64,000 bases of DNA from Lineus longissimus (lineage: Eukaryota > Nemertea > Pilidiophora > Heteronemertea > Lineidae): NCBI RefSeq assembly GCF_910592395.1, contig NC_088308.1:13595001-13659000 (forward strand). Reading direction: 5' to 3'. This document shows, piece by piece, positions 20,655 through 32,930 of this stretch. How positions within the stretch are numbered: position 1 is the stretch's first letter; each line of letters begins with the position of its first letter. The notes under the pieces were generated by a model that worked only from the letters and a program-made list of their open reading frames with translations, did no database searches and was not told the DNA's origin. The translations under genes and the position numbers were made by a program.

Positions 20655-21545
20655 CATAACAAGATGGCGGCCTGGGGGCATATTGGATATCAGGTGAATA
20701 CGAGCTGAATGCAAAAATCTAAGATGGCGGCTGGCGGCCATATTGGATTTTGGAACGCACCCAAAGTCAATAGGGAACCTCCCCTATTGAAGACCATTAC
20801 ACCACAAAAGTTTGAAATCTGCTGGATCTGTAGTTCTTCAGTTAACGATCGGAATACAAAAATCTAAGATGGCGGCTGGTGGCCATATTGGATTTTGTAT
20901 TGCGCCCAAAATCAGTAGGGAACCTCCCCTATAATAGGCCATTACGCCACAAAAGTTTGAAGTCTGTCGGACATCTGGTTCTTCAATTAAAGAGCAGAAT
21001 GCAAAAATCTAGGATGGCGGCTGGCGGCCATATATATGATTTTCGAAAGCGCCCAAAATCAATAGGAAACCTCCCCCACTAAAGACCATTATACCACAAA
21101 AGTTTGAAGTCTGTCGGACCTCTAGTTCTTCAGATAACGAACGGAATGCGTAAACCTAAGATGGCGGCTTGCAGCCATATTGGATTTTTGAACGCGCCCA
21201 AAATCAATAGGGATCCTCCCCCACTGAAGACTATTACACCACAAAAGTTAGAAGTCTGTCGGACCTCTAGTTCTTCAGTTAACGCGTGGAATGCAAAAAC
21301 CCAGGATGGCGGCTGGTGGCCATATTGGATTTTGGAACGCGCCCAAAGTAGATAGGGAACCTCCCCTACCACAGACCATTACACCACAAAAGTTTGAAGT
21401 CTGTCGGACCTCTAGTTCTTCAGTTAACGAGCGGAATTCGAAAACCTAAGATGGCAGCCATATTGATTTTGGAACGCGCCCAAAATCAATAGGGACCCTT
21501 TGACACACTAGGCCTACACCCCCTAAAATTTTCAATTCAGCCGAA
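20655..21545 (+). repeat. 145-bp tandem array, about six units
   Basis: 'aagatggcgg' starts at 20721, 20866, 21011, 21158, 21303 and 21448, a period of 145-147 bp. Each unit reads 'ggccatattggatttt', 'cgcgcccaaaatcaataggg', 'accattacaccacaaaagtt', 'gacctctagttcttcagtta'. Open frames across it are periodic artefacts. It abuts the truncated 5' end of the polymerase fossil. Confidence 0.93.
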
Positions 21546-22187
21546 CAAGAAGTTCTTGAGTTATAATCCGGAATTCAGTGCGGCGGCGGCCGGAAACCAC
21601 CCAAGTACATAATGTCCCAACTATGGCGGGGACATGATAATATCTGGTTAACATGCCTGAGCTGCTCAATTCTATTTGACTTTGTACAAGTTGTTGTAAA
21701 CTGCCATGTTTGGGATTTCACATTTATCAGTGTGAACGGTTGGAACGGATGCGACCGGCTTCAAGTTCGCATTCAAAGACTTTTCTGCATTATTACTTTT
21801 AGTTTAATCTAAAATAATTCATTGCTTATACATAAAACACACGCATAATACCTGAAAGAATATACATGTACACAGTATCTTCTTCTTCTTCTTCTTTTTT
21901 AATGGATGTTAATGGATTTTGTGTAATAAGCAAGAAACTAGTTGATACCATTTTAAGAATGAATTAAGCCCCCAAATTTGGATAATTTTGACATGTTAAA
22001 AGAACTGGTTGTGTGGGCGTACATTGGCTCCCAAGAGTACCTCTAAGGTTAGCAGACAACTTAGCACTAAACTGACCTTAGAAGAGTTTTATGAATAACA
22101 CTTAGTATCCAACTACGCTTAGTTGGTAGCTAGGGTCCTAAATAGTTGCCAACAAGGCTTAGCAGGCTTTTATGAATATAGGCCCTG
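21546..22187. other. No gene; Harbinger-type right terminus at its end
   Basis: Contains a (TTC)n tract near 21880. The final part, 'cttttatgaatataggccctg', resembles the complement of Harbinger-type ends (CAGGGCC..TTCATAAA), so a degraded Harbinger MITE probably ends at 22187. Its left end was not located. It truncates the HINE-like repeat that follows. Confidence 0.4.
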
Positions 22188-23186
22188 GTGACCATGTCAA
22201 AAAACAGATCAGACTGATATTCTGTGTCAGACGATACATGTCATAGGGAGTCATGTGCACCAAATTCATAGCTTTAGCGGTAAGGAAACGTGCCATAGTT
22301 CACTCAAACGGCCAATTTACGCCATTTGACTTCTATGACCTTGGAAATTAGATCAAATCAAAAACCTGTATGATATGTGATGTATCCTTGCAAGGAGAAC
22401 CTACCTTGAAAATTTTATCAAAAAACGAGTCACTCATGAAAGAGATATCACACTTTTTAGATTTCCACTTCTAGCCCCCTTGTGGCCAAGTTAAGAATCA
22501 GATCAAACTGAAATTCTGTGTAAGACGATATATCATATAGGTAGTCATGTGAACCAAATATCAAGTTCATAGCTTAGGCAGTTAAGAAACATGCCAGAGT
22601 TACCCTCAAACGGTCAATTTACACCATTTGACCTCTGCACTCTGTGACCTCACAAATCCTGTCAAATCAAAAACCCATAGGGTATGTGATGTATCCTTGC
22701 TAAGACTACCTGCCATTAAAATTATATCGACAACAAGTCACTAATAAGCAATATATTGCATTTTTTACCTTTTTTAGTTTTGGCCCCTGTTGGCCAAGTC
22801 GAGAATTAGATCAGACCGAAATTCGGTGTCATAGTTACACTCACACGGCCATTTTACGCCACTTGACCTCTGTGACCTTGAACATTAGGTCAAATCAAAA
22901 ACCAGTACGATATGTGAAGTTTCCCTACTAGGAGAACTTATCATAATTTTTTTATCGAAAACAAGTCAGTCATAAGAGAGATATCACACTTTTTAGGTTT
23001 CCACTTCTGGCCCCCTCAAGAATCAGATCAGACCGAAATTCATTGTCAGAGGTCACCTGACCTGGGGGTTCCTGCGTACAAAGTTTCAAGTTCATAGCCC
23101 TAGTGATTAAGAAACAGGCCACTGTTTTTGAAACAGGATACAGACAACGGCGGACACTGCGGTGTTGTATAGACTCCCTTACGGTG
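22188..23186 (+). repeat. HINE-like repeat, 5'-truncated
   Basis: Starts inside a module (ctggtgaccatgtcaaaa), carries about three further modules with 'gccatttgac..tatgacct', 'gatatcacacttttta', and ends 'aggatacagacaacggcggac', 'actgcggtgttgtatagactc', GGTGAGCTAAAAA. Same orientation as all other copies. Confidence 0.85.
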
Positions 23187-25605
23187 AGCTAAAAAGTGTT
23201 GCTCAGCTCCTCTCTCTCTCTTGGTCCTCAGTCATCTGTGACTGTGATGTGCTCATCGAAAACATTGAAAATGCAATGCAGCTGTCCATCATCCCTGTAA
23301 AATACAATGAGAAAACATTTTACTTTTGCTTATCTAGTTATATAAGACCCACAGTCACTAATAAGGTGCTAATGACCAAGGAAATTCATTGATATGATTA
23401 AGAATATAGATTCAATACCTTTGATGATAATTTAGCAGGTTTGATAATCATCATCATTATGTTGTTCACTTGTACTTTCTTCACCCCACGAAAATTGAAT
23501 AACTCACTCACCTTTGACACACCCGCAGTGTTCAGCCTAAATTCAGTCAGCAGCTGCTACGCAACAAAGTTAATGTTATGTCCAATCAGCGATATAAGGT
23601 AATGTGATCTTTGAGATTTTGTGAGAAAAGAAATTGAACTAGAATTCCGAAATTTGCTAGTAGCAAATTTGATAGTCCCCAGGTAGTCATGACTCCAGGG
23701 TTGTTTGAGGGCGATATCGTAAGAGTTGGTCTTGAGTGTGGGAACCTGAAGGTCCGTGAGGCACCTGGGGAGAGAAGACTAGTTGAACGATGGGCATAAA
23801 TTAAAATAGGAGTGCGGGAACAAGGTTTTTTTAGCAGGAGGAAAGCGAGAACATTTTGCGCCGTCATATTCCGATTTTACTGGTTAGTGGTGAAATCTGC
23901 TTTTACTTTTCGTTTTTCTAGTTCTAACGTTGTCTGAATTAAAGATGCTTTCCCAATGCTTGACTGGTCTGGCAAGAGGCATTGCCAGGAAAACGTGACG
24001 TCATTTTGGCCATTCTTCTTACCACACGCCCTCCCTCTCCGTAAAACTTCCTGACATGGTGTGAAGTGGGAGGGCGCACAATGGGAACCACACTGTCGCG
24101 ATGTTAATAGTTTCTATTTATAGAATTCAGCGGCAGAGATTTTAAGCATGGAAAAGTAGATTAACTCGGCTAATCTCAATGGATTTTACCCAGGAATGTT
24201 TTCAAGGCGAGAGAAACATCTGTTTAAAGTACTGCACTTATTAGATTTCATGTTCATGCCGAAGATTGGCCTAAAACGTGGACGAAAAGAGTGCATTATC
24301 GAGTGTTGGAGAGTTCAGGTGATTGTACGAGAAACCTGAGCGAAAACAACACTGACTCCAGCTCCCAGAGGGAGGAGCTGGAGTCATAAAAACGCATCTA
24401 AAGCATCGAAATATTCTGAGTTTTGAAAAATCGTTTTGCGATAGTCCATGAATCGAATTGGGTTTCTTTATGATACCTCCATCGTCCCATCGCTCGACCA
24501 ACTCCTGAGAATAATGATGTCATTATGACGGGGCGGAGCTTATGTTATAGTTCAGCGTCTCGCCTCTGCGCATGTCACAGCGCATGTCAGATTGAATCGC
24601 GGCTTCGGCATGTTGGGAGAAGACGATCAGACGATATCTCAGCAAAAAATGCTTCAAAAGTATCGAAATACTCAGGATTTTAAAAATACTTTTGCGATAG
24701 TCCATAGATGGAATTGGGTTTGGTGGCGTAAGGGTGATTGATTTCTGGTTTATTTAGCCGTTTTGCTGGACTACAGCAATAAATGTGTTGGTGGAAGAAA
24801 ATAACAGTTTCGAGGATTCCAGTGATATCAATATAGTCCCCAGACGGGATCTGGGGCCTATAATAACTCACTCACCATTGACACACCCGCAGTGTTCAGC
24901 CTAAATTCAGTCAGCAGCTGCTACGCAACAAAGTTAATGTTATGTCCAATCAGCGATATCAGGTAATGTGATCTTTGAGATTTTGTGGGAAAAGAAATTG
25001 TAAACAAACGCACGTGCGCAGTTCAAATATCAACAACAATGTGGACTTTGGTTATCCCGGTGCTTTGCAAAGGGTTTCTTAGGAGGGCTATAAGAAGGAT
25101 CTGGGATGAAATTGGTGATATTCATTTGACTAATATGTGCAGCTAGGGGCTTTAGCCTTAGGGGATGGGAACTGTGTTGACCGTGTGTTTGGGGGTCTCA
25201 AACAAATACATCCGAGAACAAAATTTTTACGATTATTTGCATAGGGACCTCAATCAACAATAACATGGTGATATTTTATAATTACAAATAGATACACCGA
25301 GAAGAGACGATCGAAAAATCAACTTTTATTTCATTCACGGCCTACATAGCCTAGGGATCGAGGGCCAAATTACCTACCGTACATCTCATTGCATGTACAC
25401 TGTGTACTAGGATTTTCTGTACAGACTAATGCATGATTGTATGGATGTATCATGTATATCATACAGTAGTAAAAGATATGGCACGCCAAAGCAGAATAAA
25501 TGCAAAACTTGAAAATATAATGCAACATTCTGAAATGTATTGCAACCCTTGAAAAAACATGCCAACATTTCCAAAACTTATATCAAGATTTTATGTATTA
25601 AGAAA
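23187..25605. other. No gene; partial duplications
   Basis: A ~137-bp segment (23502-23638, 'cacacccgcagtgttcagcc') is repeated at 24865-25000, and 24380-24480 is partly repeated at 24640-24730 ('ttttgcgatagtccatgaat'). The two direct copies are ~1.36 kb apart and could be remnants of terminal repeats, but no TG..CA ends or protein remnants are seen. Confidence 0.5.
24354..24385. repeat. Perfect 12-bp hairpin
   Basis: GACTCCAGCTCC, an 8-base loop, then its exact complement. No downstream T-run or gene suggests a terminator; probably part of a decayed mobile element. Confidence 0.6.
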
Positions 25606-26225
25606 CTCGTCTCAATGGCACAAAAGAAAGTTACCGGTACCATCAGAGCACATTATTTTGATTATAAAGTTGTCTGAAGTTAAGGGTTATCATAGAGTGC
25701 ACATGTCACATGGAAACTGGTTGACATCTGTTCAACAGATTAGGAGTAGTAGGACTTGGCCATATTTGAAGTCCGAGCAGGACAATTTTTTTTGGAGTAG
25801 ATTAGAGGGTCCCTAGATACATGTCCTCAAAAGTAGGTCGAATCAAAAACCCAGATGATGTCATGTTTTAGATATACGGTGGTTTAGTGAACTTTGACCT
25901 CTGTGACCTTGAAAAGTAGGTCTAATCAAAAACCCCGATGATAAGTCATGTATCAGATATACCCATCATAAAAATTTCATCACTCTAGGTACAACCATTA
26001 GCTACAAAAAGGCAAAAAAACTATTTAAAAGATGGCCGCCTGGAGGCCAGAGAGTAAGTCATATTGAGAAAAACAAAAAGTATGTCTGGGCATATTGCCC
26101 AAAGCTACCATCACACCAAGTTTTAGCCATCTAGCCCAATCGATGACGAAACGTGCTCCGCTAACGGTCGACGACGACGACGGAAGAGGGACGCAACAGT
26201 ATCTTGTAAGCTCTCCAGATGTGAG
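25606..26225 (+). repeat. Repeat shared with 8.4 kb, then HINE-like fragment
   Basis: 25606-25738 matches 8398-8531 ('ctcaatggcacaaaa', 'gtcacatggaaactggttga'). From about 25820 the text is HINE-like ('cctctgtgaccttgaaaagt', 'catcataaaaatttcatcac') and it ends with 'gacgacgacgacggaag' and a diverged GTGAGCTA at 26219. Confidence 0.7.
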
Positions 26226-27199
26226 CTATAGACATGGCAACATTTTGAGAAAAAAATCTCGCATCATTCACTTGCCCAAACAATACCACGTGACTTTCCT
26301 TTATGGGCTTAAACGACCTCTGGAGGCGAGCTTGCAGTGGTACTTCTGTGAGATACCGCCGTGGATGCTTACTTGTCCCGCCGTTTCTGATATTTGAAGA
26401 CTATAGATCAGTTTTATATCAAAATGGCTAGAAGAGAACGTGATCATGTGGCGGACGCCACCGAATTTCAGATGTTCATGTTACTCTGTGCACATAATGG
26501 ACGACAGGTATCCCACAGAAGTTCCCATCCATATTTCATCCACATCTGTTTTAATATGTCTGAATACTGGCCGTAACACACAGACACAACAAACGGGCCC
26601 GACTGAAAACAAGGGCCGTCTCACAGCAATGACAAACAATACAGAATGACACTGGACCGTCACATAATCACAAGACACATCAAATATCATGTCTAACAAA
26701 TAAACTGATATCCTGCAAACAAAACAACTACAACTGATTTCAACTTATCATGAAATGCTTCAGTGAGTCAACATATGGCATATGACCCGAAGAACGATGA
26801 TTGACGTTATGTATTGGCCCTTATATCACTTATTTTGAGACACATAGTATATTTGATGACTTATTTGTGAGAAAACACTATGTTTATTTGCACAAGAAAA
26901 CAAAAATGATCGAAAATTAAGTTAGCCCTTTCGTTACTTGCCAACTGCGGAGCAGGTAGATCGACACCCCACCACATCGTACTGGCTGCAGAGTGGTAGA
27001 TGCAGTTAAGTATTGATTTTTTAAGATACATGGTGCTGCCCTCTTTGAATATCATATGGAACTGAAGCTGGAGTCACGTTTCGTAGCTCTTCGTAGGGGC
27101 TCGGCTGATTTTGAGGGGTCTTCTGCTCGAAGAAAAAGTGCAAAACAGAGCATGTTTGAGGGGATCTTGAGTTTAGTCTATAGTAATTTATCAGCTATA
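26226..27199. other. No gene recognised
   Basis: No family-like frame. At 26922 'TTAGCCCTTTCGTTACTTGCC' resembles a piggyBac-type end with a mutated TTAA; no partner end was found. Confidence 0.4.
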
Positions 27200-27297
27200 C
27201 AGGGTGGTCCCGAAAAAATACAACTGGATACTTCCACTACCAGCGGTCAAAACCATTGAAACCAGTGGATAGGGAATCTTCCTAAAAGAAGAATATT

Positions 27298-29306
27298 CAG
27301 TGTTCCCGCCAGGATTTCAATCTTAGGGGCGGGTGGTCCGAGGGCCCTCCCCCAGAAAAATTATGAAACCTAGATGCTCTGAGGTGCAATTTCAGGCCTA
27401 ATTCTGATGATATAAAATGACATTGCAGCGTTAGTATCGTGGGCAAAACATTTTGCTTCACGGCAATCTGCGGCATCACATCGGTGGGCGGGAGGGACGC
27501 ATGGCGGGGTATCCACGTAAATACTAGTATTCAAACCGTTACATACGCATGGCTGTTTACTTGTACGTTTCAACCAATTTTTTACGATTTCCGATGTTCG
27601 TGCAGCGCTGTACGGTCGGGTACACTATATTATGCAGAGAGATAAAAAGTTGTGCTTGTACGGGCACTCAACATAAAATTACCACCTGAAGACAGTTTAT
27701 AGGATAAAAAAGTGAAGTTGTATGAATAAAAAAATCACTGGTTCCAAAAAAGTTTTTGATCCCCTTGCCCTCCCCGCTCGCTCCCCGGCCCGCGACACAT
27801 CGTCAAAGCACCTGGTATTTTGTAACCAGATAGTGGCGCCAAATATAGATGCGCAGTAGCCAACTGCACATCCTGCAGCCCGCGGATGCGCAGTAACCAA
27901 CTGCGCAAGCCCTGTGCTTCTTCATGATGACGTGATGATGGTCGACGATTCTATACATGTACAATGTTAACTTTATTAAACATTTTATTTTATTAAAGCG
28001 TTCTCCAACCCCATTAATTGCCGCCATCCTGAAAATTTACAGTGACTCGCCCGCCAAGTTGCCATCCTTAGCCGCATTGCCAGATTTTTCACCCACCAAG
28101 CCAAATAAAATTGAAATCACGTATCACATATCTTCTCATTTGATCCCGTTGTACCCTGTATATCAATTGAAAGAGACTGTTGATTTTAAGCCGACAGCTA
28201 TTATCATCAACCTGCGGCACACCTGCGAGCACACTTGTTTAGTCTACGATCTCTTTTTATCATAATTAATGAAATGGCCAGGGCCATTGTGCTCACCTCA
28301 TGTGGAGGAAAGATGGATAAAGAGCATGGTCTTGTGTCATGTAGTGTTAGGTTTGATGTAGGTCCAAGCAATTACAATTTCCCAAAATGGCCAATTTACA
28401 GTACATTCGACCTCTGTGACCTTGAAAAGTAGGTCAAATCGAAGAAGACCCGGGTGACACATTGAATGGTTGTTAGAATTAGATGTACCTATGATATAAA
28501 ATTGGTGCCAATCGGGCAAGTCATTACTAGGAATAATGGCATTTTGAAGAATTTAGGATTTGGCCCCCTCCCTGGAGGCCAAACGGCAAATCAGATCGCA
28601 CCAAACTTCAGTACCTGAGATCACCTGACCAAGGGGTACATGTGTACCTAATTTGTGATCAATAGTCATTGCAGTTAAGAAACGTGCCATAGTTACGGCC
28701 TGACGACGAATTTACGCCATTTGACCTCTGTGACCTTGACAAGAAGGTCAAATTAAAAACCTGTGTGACATATACTGTATGGTGGTTAGATGTACCCATG
28801 ATATCAAATTGGTGGCAATCGAGCAAGAAGTTAAGGAATAATCACATTTTTAAGGTTTTTGGATTTTGCCCCCTGGTGGTTAAGTGGTGAATCATATTGG
28901 ACCAAACTTCGGTCCCTGAGATCACCTGACTAAGGGGTAAATGTGTACCAAATTTGGTATCAATAGTCATTGCAGTTTAGAAACGTGCCATCGTTACATC
29001 CTAACGGCCAATTTACACCATTTGACCTCTGTGACCTTGAAAAGGAGGTCAAATCAAAAACCCGGAGGATATATGATGCACCTTTGCTAGAAGTACCTAC
29101 CATATTTTTTTCAAAATTTCCCGACTACTATTAAGGGAGATATTGCATATTTTCACTTTTAACGTTTGGCCCCCTGGTGGCCAAACCATGAAACGAATCG
29201 AACCGAAACTTGGTCTCCAAGGTGTCATAACATAAGGGTACATGTGTACCAAGTTTCAACTCAATAGCTCTAACAGTTACGAAACGTGCCCTGCTAACGG
29301 ACGACG

Positions 29307-29350
<44 letters not shown>

Positions 29351-30263
29351 ACGACGGACGCCGGACGCCACGGTATGGGATAAGCTCACCTCTGCTAAGA
29401 GGTGAGCTAAAAACAACCGCCCCCGCTCTGCCGCTAGTCGATCGTACAGGTGCGCTTTTGTCCACTCCCTTGACCTTGTTGCCAAGGCTACGGGTGATTG
29501 TTATTGGCCGACCATCGTCTGCCGGAACACGTGGATAGTAATGGTAGTACTTCGGGCAGTGCAGTTGAGTTGGGCGCGCGAAGTGGATATCGCTAACTGA
29601 CTGGGTAGGCCTGTATATTTTTATTCTATTGGTTGGAATTGTGACTGCTCGCTCAAAATTTCTTAATGAGAGTAGGCGAACGCTTACTTAGCGGCTAGTA
29701 GCCTACTGCCAACCAGGCGGTTTTGCGACTTTCTGTCTGTTCTTTCCGTGTCCGGCGCTCAAAGCTTCCGTCACACACAGAAATTCCCTGTGTCGAAGCT
29801 AAGATAAAAACGTCAAAATCATCTCCTCAGGTGCAAGGAAATTACGTCGAAGCCGCCAAATTTTGAAATTTTTCCGGACCCCTATTTGCGGAACGGCGCT
29901 TGCCGACGCTATATCATTAACGCAATTTGGAACAGAATCTGCCTCGATCGGCAGCCATTTGACACAGAATTGGATAGGCAGTGTAGTGCAAATCACGTAC
30001 TGGCTATTGATGTAGTGCTGTACCGGGTAATTGAGATGGCTGGCAGTCGGGTTGCGGTGGGATAATGATCGTTGAGTGACGGCGGAATGTTTATATGCGA
30101 TATTTACGGCTGTGTTTGTGTAACTACTGGCTTGGATTTAAGCATGGCGGAGTTGAATTTAAAGAGGGGGGCTGCAAATTTAACAGGGTAGGCTAATTTA
30201 AGACGGGGCGCATTTTCACTGCTCAAATTTAAACGGGGTTTAAATGGCCTGGTGAGAACACTG
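27298..30263. mobile_element. hAT-like element nested in the above
   Basis: Left end CAGTGTTCCCGCCAGG and, inverted, right end CAGTGTTCTCACCAGG are typical hAT termini (CAGTGTT). The expected 8-bp duplication is not clean (AGAATATT versus ATATTACC share only ATATT). No transposase frame is readable; the element holds a complete HINE-like repeat. Confidence 0.55.
28269..29413 (+). repeat. HINE-like repeat, full length (copy F)
   Basis: 1.14 kb from AATGAAATGGCCAGGGCC to GTGAGCTAAAAA with about four modules. The 3' end has (ACG)n at 29308-29350 and a perfect 11-bp hairpin (AGCTCACCTCT, loop GCTA) at 29383-29408. It is nearly identical to the copy at 55621-56801. Confidence 0.93.
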
Positions 30264-30802
30264 ATATTACCAAGATCGATCGATTCTGTTCAGTAGTTTT
30301 TGTTGTAGAGACTTTTGTGAAGCAAGGTTGGAGTCCCTTGGCCAAGTGCAATGCAAAAAAACAGAATGCTCCTGTTGTAAGTCACAAACATCTCTTTGGT
30401 GTGCTGTGCCTGGCCATGCTAACATGACCTTTACTCAATTGCAAATGATCACCAAGAACCTTGTCGACATTTTCTCATATCAGTATTATTACCTGACATT
30501 TAATGCAGCTACTTGCTAAGTGCAATTTATCGGCACAGTGCGATTTTTTCTGTGTGAAAATGAAGCCTGCCTGTGCTTGAAAAATAGGCTCTAAAGCAAA
30601 AACTATTGAACCAAATCCAGCGACCTTGGAATTATTCCTCTCCTAGATAGATTCCCTATCCATGGTTTTAACCCCTTGATAGTTGAAGTATCCGGTTGTG
30701 TTTTTTTCTGGACCACCCTTCACAAGACAATAACCTGTGTGGGGATACATTTGGTTTACTAAAAAAAAAAACATTTTTGGTGGGTGTGGATGGGGCAGTC
30801 TG

Positions 30803-31290
30803 CCCTGGCGGCCATCTTGGATAGTTGATGACACCCATTATCGAAAGGAACCTTCGTCCAACCATTGGCAATTCCCACAGTGAAAATCATTGCACTCCAT
30901 GAAAGCATTCTCCTTCATATACCCAGAAACGGATTTCATGATGGCTGCCCTGGCGGCCATCTTGGATAGTTGATGTCACCCATTATCGAAAGGAACCTTT
31001 GTCTAACCATTGGCAATACCCACAGTGAAAATCATTGCATTCCATGAAAACGTTCTGCTTTAAATACCCGGAAACAGATTTGAAGATGGCTTTCGAAAGT
31101 TGATGGCGCCCATTGTCAAAAGGAACCTTCATCTGTAACCATAGATAATTCCCACAGAGAAAATCATTTCATTCGGTGAAAGCATTTTCTAGTTATCGCA
31201 CGGAAATGGAAAAGTTTACATACAGACGACGACGGACGATGAACATAGTGTCCACATAATGCCCCCCTCAAAGGTGGGGGCATAAAAAAC
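30803..31290 (+). repeat. Second HINE-like family, ~145-bp module
   Basis: 'ccctggcggccatcttggat' begins at 30803 and 30948, with a third, diverged unit near 31090: period 145 bp. It ends with gacgacgacggacgatg and a hairpin (ATGCCCCC..GGGGGCAT) followed by AAAAAA. The plan (tandem module, GAC tract, terminal hairpin, A-run) copies that of the main family, and the module resembles the 20.7-21.5 kb array. Confidence 0.75.
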
Positions 31291-31350
31291 ATGCCATTGA
31301 GAAATATCAAGAGATGAATCATCTGAGATTTCCCAATCCAAATTTCCCCA

Positions 31351-31423
31351 TGGTCCAAAGGGTACAGCTCTGGCCTTCGAAGTGTGTGTTCCCGGTTCGA
31401 ATCCCACTCAGGTCACTTTTTTT
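31351..31423 (+). tRNA. tRNA-like sequence (SINE head or tRNA pseudogene)
   Basis: A perfect B box GGTTCGAATCC at 31394-31404, an A-box-like TGGTCCAAAGGG 43 bp upstream, and a T7 run (31417-31423) just after, as for RNA polymerase III transcription. The T-stem does not pair well, so it is not a functional tRNA gene; a tRNA-derived SINE head is likelier. Confidence 0.4.
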
Positions 31424-31469
31424 ATCATCCCTTGATTATTCTTACAGTTTACATGATGACATTTGTTAA

Positions 31470-32033
31470 CCCTCTTGCGCCTAGGTTTTTTTTTTAAATT
31501 CTCCCCGTGGCCTGGGTTTTTTGGAAACAATCCCAAATATTAGGTAAGCCATTTCTGAAAAAAATCAGATTAGTTCACCTGTTATATCTAAAAATATGAC
31601 GTAAAGATGCCTGCCTATATAGTATTGTCCTCTATTGGCTGACATTTTTTTCAAATTGTATTTTCCTCATATTATTACTTTTTGGGTAGAAATGTGCATT
31701 TTTTTCACTAAAAAACTAAGTTTTTTGCCAAATTGGTCCAAAAAAATAGAAAAATATTTTTCTATCAAATAAAATTTAGTTATTTGTTGAAGATTTTAGC
31801 TTTCTTCTCCCTTTGGTTTAGCATAATTGACCGTGGACCCCATACAAACCATATATCACTGCAATCGTTGGGATCCGCGCCATGCGATGATGTAGGAGCC
31901 AGTTTTAATAGTGGACCAGTGATGCCTCCTCACGTCGAAATTCCAAACCAAACCTGTACTCTGACTTTGCCGAGTGTGGGCATATGAGCAAAAAATCTGT
32001 ACTCGAATAAAGTCGAGTAAAGGGCTAATAGGG
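31470..32033. mobile_element. Possible piggyBac-type MITE
   Basis: 564 bp between TTAA at 31466-31469 and TTAA at 32034-32037; ends CCCTCTTGCGCC and, inverted, CCCTATTAGCCC. Terminal likeness is short, so chance TTAA pairing is possible. No transposase. Confidence 0.45.
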
Positions 32034-32149
32034 TTAATATCATAAAACTAATAAATCCCCTTTTGTTTTGAAATAACTGCCAATGTCATCTTTCTTCCAA
32101 ATCTTGAAGTGAGATTTGTAAGATTTTCCTCAGGGACCTGGACATAAAA

Positions 32150-32930
32150 ATGAAAAAGACAGGGGAAATTGTGCTCACTGCACAGATATTTGGTGGTTAA
32201 CAATTCTTGCTACAGTAGTACATAGCCAAATGGAAATGTTATTCCCTTTCACCTCTGTAACCTTGAAAAGTATGCGAAATTAAAAACCCATGTGACATAT
32301 AATACCGTAATTGGGGTTAGCTGTAACCATGATATCAGATTGGTGGCAATCAGGCAAGTAGTAAAGCAATAATCCCATTTTTAACTCTGCGAGGACGGTA
32401 TTTATTTTTTGCGTCATTTTTGCTTAACACATACTCTGTTTGCTAAGCAGAAGACAGACATTGACATGTGCTGCCATCTGCAATAAGCTGAAGTACAGCC
32501 ATACATTGCATAAGTAAAGAAAGGACTTCGATAGACCACCATAAGTTTCAAAGCTATAGCCCCTGATAGAGAACAACAACGTAACATACTACCCCAGGGT
32601 CAAACTATGAACTTTCACCTCTGTGACCTTGAAAATAAGTCAAATCAAAAACAGGTGTGATTTGTGGTGCATCCTTGTTTCGTACACCAACTAGAACCTT
32701 GTTGTTGCTCCAGCTACAGCCATTTCCTTTTAAAAAAGCAAAAAGCTATTTTTAGATGGCCCCGTGGAGACCAGAAAGAATGTAATTTTGCGCAAAGCTA
32801 CCATCATGCGAAGTTTCAGCTATCTAGCCCCAGCAGTTACGAAACTTGCTTCTGACTGACGAGAACTATGGATGACAACGGAAAAAGAAAGCACCGGTAT
32901 CGTATAAGCCCCAAATAGGTGAGCTAAAAA
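32150..32930 (+). repeat. HINE-like repeat, diverged
   Basis: Starts AATGAAAAAGACAGGGG..GTGCTCACT and ends GGTGAGCTAAAAA; modules are strongly decayed ('cctctgtgaccttgaaaata', 'accatcatgcgaagttt'). Confidence 0.75.

Larger units (their letters stand above)
27202..30718. mobile_element. Inverted-repeat element, ends GGGTGGTCC
   Basis: About 95 bp at 27202-27297 (GGGTGGTCCCGAAAAAATAC, 'ggatagggaatctt') reappear inverted at 30605-30718 with roughly 85% identity by eye. Outer ends GGGTGGTCC recall Tc1/mariner-like (IS630) termini; the flanking TA is present only on the left. A hAT-like element has inserted just inside the left arm. Confidence 0.6.

Noticed and set aside
20879-21372. Open frames across the 145-bp array on both strands
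   Set aside because: Periodic translation of a tandem repeat whose unit length happens to keep frames open for short runs.
23502-25000. LTR retrotransposon between the two direct repeats
   Set aside because: No TG..CA ends, primer-binding site or polyprotein remnant in the 1.2 kb between them.
26922-27060. Second complete piggyBac element
   Set aside because: Only one terminus-like word with a mutated TTAA; no inverted partner found.
28269-29413. Tandem modules as a CRISPR-like array
   Set aside because: Modules are ~240 bp, diverged, with no short direct repeats plus unique spacers, and the genome is an animal's.
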